From Zanthoxylum bungeanum (taxonomy: Eukaryota > Streptophyta > Magnoliopsida > Sapindales > Rutaceae): a DNA stretch of 64,000 nucleotides. The notes below the pieces were generated by a model. It saw nothing but the letters and a program-made list of their open reading frames with translations. It did not search any database and had not been told where the DNA came from. The DNA lies in contig SKCR01021431.1 in the NCBI GenBank assembly GCA_019454045.1, positions 1-64,000 on the forward strand, read 5' to 3'. Position 1 is the stretch's first letter. Each line of letters begins with the position of its first letter. Positions 11,101 through 19,300 of the stretch are shown piece by piece. The translations under genes and the position numbers were made by a program.

Positions 11101-11602
11101 CAGGATGCCTCACGTGACAAACAGCAGATTTCCAATATTTCACCCCAACGAAAGATCAAATCAAATATTTTCCAAGAACAGCTTGAATTTGATGAAGGTC
11201 AACTAAGGTCAACGCAGCCCAAAATCAGACTCTGATCTTCAAAAACAAAGAGATTCGGCCTGTACAAAGCCGAAACAATGATCACACAAATCCACCAAGA
11301 TTCCGTCAAGGAACATGATGAATATAAGCAATCGCCCGAGGGGAGCTCGTCAACCTTCCTCTCTCCTTCGTCAATCTTCAACTCAAATTCCCCAAGATCT
11401 ACAGTACGAAATCCAGGAAGAAATGGGATAAAAAGACTTCAAAAAAAGAATTAATCGCAAATCACACACTTTGTTGACTCGGCAATCCGAGGATCACACA
11501 ACAATGGCATGAATTGAAAGAAATTCCTAAATTGTAGTTGAGAGAATTTTGAAGAGAGAGAAATTGTAGAGAGAGGAAAAATTTGACCAAATGAACTCCC
11601 CT
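8179..11602 (-). mobile_element. non-coding LINE-derived unit (block D), 3.4 kb
   Basis: Bounded like blocks B and C. The poly(A) tail is 25 T at 8179-8203, a GGGGCATCCCC hairpin lies at 8255-8265, and the right end is purine-rich and closes with CAAATGAACTCCCC before a perfect telomere-like tract. No long or conserved ORF is present on either strand. The middle (about 9021-10040) is built from degenerate monomers. The right part (10680-11120) has paired CACGTG sites at 10682/10702 and 11094/11111. It resembles a long non-coding, non-autonomous LINE derivative and shares phrases with block E. Confidence 0.6.
9021..10040. repeat. degenerate monomer array inside block D
   Basis: Successive units start near 9021, 9199, 9537, 9771 and 9935. 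Each has, in order, C(A/G)(A/T)GATTTTACCC or a variant, TTTCTTC(G/A), GCTACTG(C/T)TC and GCTACA(T/G)CGCC. Spacing is irregular (roughly 160-340 bp). A related unit occurs in block C at 7619. In other LINEs (mouse L1) tandem monomers act as promoters, but here they lie mid-element, so no role is assigned. Confidence 0.6.
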
Positions 11603-11714
11603 CCCTAAACCCTAAACCCTAAACCCTAAACCCTAAACCCTAAACCCTAAACCCTAAACCCTAAACCCTAAACCCTAAACCCTAAACCCTAAACCCTAAA
11701 CCCTAAACCCTAAA
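11603..11714. repeat. perfect (CCCTAAA)16 telomere-like tract
   Basis: This stretch is 112 bp, exactly 16 perfect CCCTAAA units, next to the 5' end of block D. It ends at AAAGCTCACG, where other DNA begins. Perfect periodicity contrasts with the degenerate tract at 7980-8178 and suggests this tract is younger. Confidence 0.95.
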
Positions 11715-12230
11715 GCTCACGTAGTACCATTACAAGTTTAAGACATATCCCCTTTGTAAATTATAATTTTACAATTATCAATCATCATTATCAGTTGATC
11801 CTTCGGCTCCGGTTCCGCAGCTTCCGCTTGCACTTGTTGCAGGAAGCATTATCGAACAAATCTTCAAAATCATCGGGGGCATCTTCTTGTTGTCTCAGAT
11901 CAGCTCGAGTCCAATCATCCACGCAAGCTGTTGCTTCTAGAGTGCTTGGATGTAATGAAGATCGCCTAGCTTCCAATATATTACCTCCCAAACTGAAGGC
12001 TTGCTCAACCGCAACGGTGGAAATAGGTGCTGCCAAGATCTCTTTAGAATTTTTTTGATACTAAAAATGCCCATAAATATAACCGTTTTTATTACCGTTA
12101 TTAGGGGTACATTAGTATTTTTTTATATAATAAAAATATATTTTTTTAATTCTTTTTTTTTTTGGCAGGGAGAACCGGTTCGGTTCCGGTTCCGAACCGG
12201 AACCGTGGCCGGGTCTAGTCCCACATCGAT
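11715..12230 (-). mobile_element. hAT transposon remnant (3' end)
   Basis: Contains the end of a hAT transposase (see 11791-12050), a T/A-rich stretch at 12060-12165, and a GC-rich self-complementary tract at about 12175-12205 (GGTTCCGGTTCCGAACCGG) of the kind found beneath hAT ends. Neither terminal inverted repeats nor a target duplication could be fixed, so boundaries are approximate. Confidence 0.6.
11791..12050 (-). pseudogene. hAT transposase C-terminal dimerisation domain fragment
   Basis: The minus-strand translation reads KEILAAPISTVAVEQAFSLG, then N-I-L-E-A-R-R-S-S-L, ACVDDW and an acidic tail, ending at a stop near 11791. This matches the conserved C-terminal hAT dimerisation region (canonical form: L-A-I-P-I-S-T-V-A-S-E-S-A-F-S). 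Only this last segment is present; catalytic residues and the BED finger are missing. Confidence 0.85.
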
Positions 12231-13170
12231 TGGAGGGATAAGCAATTTAGGAAAACATTCAAAAATCAGCAAACGCCCCTGAGTTCTTCATGGTCCCCTA
12301 CACAGACTTTCAAAATCGTTTTCAGCAAATCTCACTGCGGGGGGGGTTGAGATTTGCCTTCCCGGTGGTTAAAGTCCTTCAGCAATCCAGAAATATGAGC
12401 AATCAGGCCCAGACAACAAAACAGCTTACGAGAACAGGCCCAAAACAGGGCCATACTAATACGGCTGCAAGCCCATGATGGCCATGTCTTGCTCCAACAC
12501 CCGAGAGTTTAAAAACTCGTGAGATAGGCCAGCATACCAAACAACGAGCAAAGGCTCAACCTGTGAACTTAGTCCAAAGAGCCCACCCACTAACCGGTCC
12601 AAGTTACCAACGGAAGGGCCACATTAAAATCACCCAATCTGCTATTCATCATACTGACCGGCCCAAACGGTCCAATAGTGAGCAAACAAAGTCCAGATCA
12701 TAATGAAGGGGCGTCCGCGATAAACGCCAGCAGTCACCATGACAAATAAAGTCCCGCATCGCCTATTAATGAAGCAAATAGACACTGCCCTCATCGAGAG
12801 AATTGCCCTGCATTACACCGAAAATCAGCAAAAAAACTGAATCGGAGCAGTAAGCCCAAATGCCGAAACCAGGCTCAATAGGCCCAAACAAGCAGGCCCA
12901 ACTTCCAGCCCACTAAGCGGCTCCAGTACAATTGCAATCAGAGAAAAACACTTCCCCGAGCACGTGACTGGTCACAAAAGGCCACTCAAATTAGGCTTTT
13001 ATTCATGCCCAAGCAAACAGGCCCAAAACTTAAAAGATCAGGCCCACACGCCAACTAACAAACACGTGGCCAAATCTTGGCCCAATACCAGTATCAATTG
13101 ACCCTCATGTGACAAACAAAACTTTTCCACTGAGTAAACCCAAAATTGGATCAAATCCAGGAATTTCTCC
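12231..13170. other. non-coding block E, related to block D
   Basis: No ORF of note. The end (13120-13170, CACTGAGTAAACCCAAAATTGG with AATTTC) parallels block D at 10810-10855, and the many aggcccaa/cagcccaa phrases match blocks A, C and D. It runs into degenerate telomere-like repeats on the right, as the other blocks do, but lacks their CAAATGA terminus and any visible poly-T on the left. Probably a decayed member of the same non-coding family. CACGTG occurs at 12961 and 13063. Confidence 0.4.
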
Positions 13171-13310
13171 CTAAACTCTAAACCCTAAACCCTATTATTT
13201 TTTTTTTGAAAAGCTAAACTCTAAACCCTAAACCCGAAATCCAAAACTCCCAACCTCAAAACCCCTAACCCCAAACCTCAAACCCTAAACTGTTGAAATA
13301 TGCTTTATCC
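13171..13310. repeat. degenerate telomere-like repeats with a minimal insertion
   Basis: Decayed CCCTAAA-type units (ctaaactctaaaccctaaac, cctaaccccaaacctcaaac). Near 13192-13215 a T-rich run followed by GAAAAGCT sits between two such stretches. Reading minus, this is AGCTTTTC followed by poly(A), matching the last few bases of block D (CCTTTTCC then poly(A)). It may be an extremely 5'-truncated copy of the same non-LTR family. Confidence 0.6.
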
Positions 13311-13800
13311 TTAGTAAACCATTAGGCCTTTTACCTTTGCAAGCCACGAAGCCCAAGGAACAAAAACAAAACCAAACAAAATTGCCTCAGTATTAAGGCA
13401 GCAGTATGTTTGAGAAGACATGGGCAGATCCACATCAGAGTAGTCAAGCATCAAGTTATTTTCGGAACCTGAAATTTAGGGTTTAAGATTCAAGATCGTT
13501 ATATTATTATGAAATGGACCGCAGTTGTAGATAAACCACAAATGAAATGTCTATTTTTGTTTGCTCTCTACGGACTATTTTGGTTTACCAATTTTCGACT
13601 TAAATCTTCTTGTATATAACAGTCATATACTAAGTCTGATAGTACATTAGTAACCAAGGAAATATATGATAATTTAAAATATACGAATTTAAAATCAACA
13701 CTCTAACAAATGAAAATTGCATAATTCATTATTCATTTGTTAAAATAAATTCCATTTACATATTACAAGATGCTCTAGGATATATATCTCAATTCTCTTT
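13311..13800. other. intergenic, nothing recognised
   Basis: Mixed, increasingly AT-rich DNA with no coding frame, no terminal repeats and no RNA gene that I can see. The first 100 bp (aagcccaaggaac) resemble the non-coding blocks to the left and may be their decayed edge. Confidence 0.4.
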
Positions 13801-14640
13801 AGTATTTTATGTGGGGATGCTACCACTTATAATCACTTTGCAAATGTGTCTAAACAAATATAATCACAATGTAACTGAGGTCACAATGTGATTGTGCTTA
13901 ATATGTTTAAGGGTTGGTAAACTAATGGTCGGCTATATGACTGATGTTAAAAGTATGAATGAAGGTCGATAATATAACTGAGCTCATAATTGTGATTGTG
14001 TTTAATATGACTAAGGATCGGAAATGTGATTGAGGTTAAATTGTCAATGTGTTTAATGTGACAGAAAGTCGGCAATGTCACTGAGCTAACTAAATTGATT
14101 AAGATCACGAATGTGACGAATAGTTGAAAATATGACTAAGATCACAAATATGATTGAGGTCACAAATGTGAAGAGACACGCCTATGATTAAATTATTTTG
14201 TGCTCAATGTGACCAAAAGTCGGCATTATGACTGAGATAACTAATATGATTATAACTGAGATAACTAATATGATCAAGGTCACAAATATAATTGAATGTC
14301 AGGAGTATGACTAATATCACATATATGATTAAGGGTCGACAATGCGATTAAGATCACAAACGTGACTGAAGCACGCCCATAATTAAGTTGTCAATCACCT
14401 AACTAGAAGTCACAATGTAATTCTAGGTTAAAAACGAATATAATTGAGCTTTGTGTAACTTTAGTAAAATATTATTGTGACTAAGCTTAGTGTGATTTAG
14501 AGTCGGTGATGTGACTGCAATAAATAGTATGACCGAAGGTAAACAACGTGACTGAGGTACACATAACACAGCTTTCAGCCACTAATGTGACTATAATAAA
14601 GATTAATGTGAAGTATGTGTGACATAACAACTTTAGGTTA
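13801..14640. repeat. degenerate short tandem repeat (TGTGACTGAGGTCACAA-like)
   Basis: Over 800 bp the sequence repeatedly returns to variants of AATRTGAYTGAGGTCACAAA and GTCGGCAATGTGAC, at irregular 20-40 bp spacing. TCACAAATGTGA-like palindromes recur (14110-14180, 14275-14370). No ORF crosses it. It is a strongly diverged minisatellite-like array with no assigned function. Confidence 0.65.
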
Positions 14641-15790
14641 ATTCCGATTTACGTAAGTTCGAATTTAACAACGATTTATTGATGAAAGTTGTAGATATAT
14701 ATGTTAAGTATATGTGTATATTTATATATTATGATTTGGATTTCAGATGAACGAGATATGAGTGTTTGAAAAAAGTTTAGTTTAAAATTATTATTCTCTT
14801 ACAAATGTTGTAGTATTTTTTGACTAATTTTTTCGAAACATATAGACGTTAAATCTTATTTTAAAGGTTATAATTTAAATGTTTAGATTTTTTTTTAATT
14901 AATAAAAGCTCCCACATACAACATCAATATCAACAATAAGTTAATTCATTAATTAAAATATATATACAATTAAGGGTGAGTAAACGTGTTTCAAAAGAAA
15001 TTAATTTTTTTCAGCTTAGTTCGACCTGACTTGAAATTTGAGGGTTGAGTCACTGGTTTGATATTAAAACCCGACTCGACTCGAAACTATAATATTTTTA
15101 TTATTTTTTAAAAAATTTATTAATTTTTTAAAGTTTTTATTAATATTTTTTTTATATATATATGATAATTCCTGATACATAAAATAATTAATATATATAT
15201 TTCAAAATAATTAATTCATTAATTTTTTGACCGATCCGATGACACGATCCTTTTAATTTCACCTCTTAAATTTTATGTTCGGGTTCACTACCCGATTGAA
15301 TCTCACAAAATTCAAAAAAATCTGACCCTACTCGTGAAAAAATAAAATAATAAATAAATCAGAGGCTATAGCCCATTATAGCCAGTAGCCACCCCGACTA
15401 CAAGCACCCGCGTTAGTTGCAGCGGCAAAAGTGCCATCTTACTCAGCCCTCAGTTCTAAATCTAATGGGAATTGAATGAGCAGCGCGAAATGAAATGCTC
15501 ATAATAGTTCACTAAAGTTGCTTCCTTTCTCTCAGTGTGAGTCTCATAATGTGTTCAAATTTATTTGTCATTAATTTTCTTACTCTCTTTTGGTCGTCAA
15601 GAAAGATTGAGTCAACGACGTATAGTTCGGTCAAATTTAGTTTCTGTTTCGAATTTATAGATTTTCTATTTATTTTTTTTTTTTGGAGGTAAAATAAAAA
15701 TGAAATGTAAAGCTTTGGAGGTCGATGAATGGATTGACATGTCCGTCCACTGGACGACTTTATATCGTCATCCACTTCCAGTCACCATCG
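14641..15790. other. AT-rich intergenic, possible decayed MITE
   Basis: No gene. Between about 14970 and 15350 there are repeated acccgactcgactcgaa / gaccgatccgat / cactacccgattgaa phrases around an A/T-rich centre, starting TAAGGGTGAGTAAAC. This resembles a decayed hAT-type MITE, but I could not pair its ends or find a target duplication. The rest is poly(A/T)-rich with nothing to report. Confidence 0.3.
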
Positions 15791-16249
15791 TCGGAAGGTT
15801 CAAGGAAATGATAAGCAAGGCCAGTGGGCCCCACCACACGCGGAAATAGAAATATTACGATCAGTATTATAAAATAAAATAAAATAAAATATTCAAAGTT
15901 GCGAGTTTTCAACTAGATTGATTCAACGAAAAAAAATGCACAAGCAAAAGCATTATGTGGTTCTGGGATATTAGAAAATTCAAATGCGCGTACCCAATCC
16001 CTTATCATCTTATTTCGTCATCAGCAACCCCACTGTAATTACAAACAACAACAACAACAACTAGCCGATAAGTCAACGATACAAAGAAAGGCGCCTTCAC
16101 ACTTTGTGAAACAGAGATAGAGAAAAGGATTCTTGCTTGCTGATCCAACAATTTTATCGAATTCATATATTGATTATTGCTGCTGGATTGGATATTCGAT
16201 AAAATAAGAAAAGAACTGGAAGCATATATTCGTATGAGTGTTTTCAGAG
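15791..16249 (+). promoter_or_regulatory. PP2C upstream region and 5' UTR
   Basis: The stretch directly before the PP2C start codon must hold its promoter and leader. It is less AT-rich than the DNA to its left, with an (AAAAT)n run near 15875 and an (ACA)n run near 16047. No TATA box can be picked confidently and the transcription start is unknown. The leader ends in a seven-codon uORF overlapping the main ATG. Confidence 0.4.
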
Positions 16250-16257
16250 ATGAGTAA
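16234..16257 (+). CDS. uORF overlapping the PP2C start codon
   Basis: The first ATG of the presumed leader opens a seven-codon frame (MSVFRDE) that stops with TAA at 16255-16257, five bases past the PP2C ATG at 16250. The overlap means a ribosome finishing the uORF has passed the main start, so it could reduce PP2C translation. It holds only if transcription begins upstream of 16234. Confidence 0.4.
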   Translation: MSVFRDE

Positions 16258-16318
16258 GCACTCGGCTGCTAGTGTTTCTCGCTCCCAGAAAAGTACAGGC
16301 TGCTTTTCCAAGATCAAG
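16250..16318 (+). CDS. PP2C exon 1
   Basis: 23 codons, MSKHSAASVSRSQKSTGC then FSKIK, ending AAG before GTACTA. It is a short variable N-terminus, so the exon is supported by frame and splice site more than by conservation. Confidence 0.7.
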
Positions 16319-19300
16319 GTACTAATTTTTACTTTATTTAATCTTCATGATTTTGTATCATGTTTGTCTTTATTCTTTTAGATTGTTTTTATTGATTTAT
16401 TTTTCTTCCCAATCTTTTTTCGCACACTTTAATTGAAACAACCATATGCATCTATTATGAATTTAGAGTAATAAAGAAATACAAGATTCGCTTTGTTGTA
16501 CAATCAGAGCATGTTTTTTGTTTTGTTTGCTCTGAATCTCAACATCCTATTTTTGATCTAGTAGTTTAGTCTATTGGGGCTTCCGGAGTCTACATCTATG
16601 AATTCAAGTGTTATTTCTTTAAGTTGGATTGAGAACTGCTTTGTTCTTGTGGATTTAGCAATTCCATGGTAATTAAATTAAGAGTCATTTGATAATTTTA
16701 ATTGTTTGATAGTATTCAACTTTATGGCAGAATTCTACTTGTTTTATTTCATCGTCATCAGACACTGGAAAAGGAAGAAGTAAGTCTTCAAGTAACAAAG
16801 TATCTCATGGATATCACTTAGTAGAAGGCCGATCTGGTCATGATATGGAAGACTACCTTGTTGCCGAATACAGAAAAAAGAAGAATCATGTGCTCGGTCT
16901 ATTTGCTATCTTCGACGGTCATCTTGGGGATCGTGTACCTACTTATTTGAAAGATAACCTTTTTAACAATATACTTGAAGAGGTATGTTTATATGTCTAT
17001 GTTTGTCTACTTCTTCCCATCTCGTTAGAGTTGTGGTATGCAGTTCGTACTGGTGTGCTCTGGTGAGTAGGAGTCTTGTATACGTTCTTTCTATTTTATC
17101 TTCTGTTCTCTGTTTATGTTTTCCTGTTACAATCAGTTTTCTTCGAATTCTCATGCTTGTAAACTATTAATTTCTGAATTGCACAGATAGAATAACTGTT
17201 TTTCATTCAAGTTTAAACTAGGCATTCAATCAAAATGCAATCCAGTACATGTGGCGTTTGCCTTTGTCTGTGCAAATATTGCCACTCTTTAGGTTAGTGG
17301 TCAGCTAGGTGGATTACCACCCATCAAAATCTATATGGCTATGCAGCAGACATCTTTCTTTCTATCTTTTCTACCTTTTTCAATTTTTTGTTGCTCTACT
17401 TATTTCCTCGAATACCCCTTAATCATCAACTTTTTTACTTATTTTATACAGCCAAATTTCTGGAAAGACCCTCAGACAGCAATAATGAATGCATACCGCT
17501 CCACAGATAAGTTTATATTGGAAAACTCTATGCAATTAGGTCCTGGTGGATCAACTGCAGTTACTGGAATTGTTATTGATGGCAAGGATCTATGGGTGGC
17601 AAATATTGGTGACTCAAGAGCTGTTGTGTGTGAGAGGGGCTCTGCCAATCAAATAACAGTGGACCATGAGCCTCATGCTGAACGAAGAAGGATTGAGAAG
17701 CAGGGTGGCTTTGTGACTACTCTTCCTGGTACGTGTCTACTTTCTTACGATATGACTTTACTTTTGCTCCTTATCTCTCTTCTGCATGAGGATCTTAGTA
17801 CATGATGCTTGCTTCAAAAATGTGGTATCTGTTGGGTACTTGGGTTGAAATTTCCCTATGGATAATTTTCAGGCCAGATCCAATTTATGAAATTTTTTCG
17901 AACCAAGGGTATTTCGAGGTAAATAATGAAAATAATGATGAGCCTCGGATTAATTTGATCCTCATAAAAGTACAAAAAGCAAAAGCCTGTTTCCATTGAG
18001 TATAAATTTGCAAGTTTATCCAAGTATGATCCAAAGAGCATATGATGTTTATGTAAGAATAACTTCAATAACCACAATTTCTGAGTTTTTATCCAAATTT
18101 TATCTCAAAACTTCAAATGTATTCTAATTTTGAAAACTTCTTTTTGGATTGAATGGAAATGCCCCCTAAGATAGTCTTTTTATTTCAATAAGCAATCAAG
18201 TCTGAAATTTACCTACAAGCACTCAACAAGCAATCTCTATACCCAAGAATGAGGTGATTTGGGTATGTGACAAAATAATGCGGAATTAAAAATCTTTTTG
18301 ATTTTACACTACTAAGTTAGTACCTTTACCTATTTAGCTTAGGTCAATTTTCTCAATCACAATTAAGACACCTAACAATTTATATCTCAATGACAATCTT
18401 TACTAAATAATATGGAAATATAATATAAAGCTCAGTGTTTGAAAACGCGCCGCCTAGGCGTTTTCGTTAGCCGGCCGCCAACCGCGGTGATTACCACCTA
18501 ATCGGTGATGGTAATCGTGCGACTGACTGGTCGGCGTGAAATCGGTGCCTAGGCGCCTATTTTGCCGCCAATCGATCGCGTTTCGGCGCTTTATTTTTTT
18601 GCTCTGAAACGACGACGTTTGGGAGGGTTTTTGTAACCCCCCAAAACATCGCCGTTTTGGGGTTTAATAATACCCCCAAAACGACGATGTTTTGGGGGTA
18701 TTATTAAACCCCCCAAAACGTGACGTTTTGGTGGGGGTTATATAAAAAAAAAAGAAAAAAAATTTATACGTTTTCTTCTTTCTCCTTCATCGTATCTCCT
18801 CTGCGTAGACCTACGGTAAGTCGTCTTTTTTATTTTTTTTTTCCTTTTTTCAACAGAAAACAAATTGGTTCATATAATAGTTCTTCATCTCTATTCTCTG
18901 CCCTCTATCTGCGACGATTCTTAAGTATTTTTTTCCTATCTTCAACTTAAATCTTTAGTTTTTGTTTTAATTGTTTTTTATTAATAATAGTTAAAAATCA
19001 ATGACATATTAGTAGTTACTTAATAACTTAAAGTTGTTAATAAATTATAAATTTGATTAAAGACAAAGTAAATAAATTTTAGGGTTTATGGTGATAATTA
19101 ATTGTTAATTGGGCATATTAATTAATAACTATAATAGACAGTAGTAATTAATTACTAATCAAATTAATTGATTCATTCTTAATAGGACATGACTTCTTCT
19201 TTCGCGACCTCTAATTCGGAGTGTAGTCCCGTTCTTAAACGGAACTCGAATGATGATGGATGGGAGTATGAGGCTTTAGTGAATCCGAATAACTTGGATA

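Noticed and set aside
14970..15350. A further hAT MITE
   Set aside because: The left end (TAAGGGTGAGTAAAC) looks right but I could not find a matching inverted end or 8-bp duplication; listed only as a possibility.
17335..17805. 156-codon ORF beginning MAMQQTSFFLSF as a PP2C start
   Set aside because: Its first third is intron 2 sequence read through the 3' splice site; the PP2C homology begins exactly after the acceptor at 17451, and exons 1-2 supply the missing catalytic residues.
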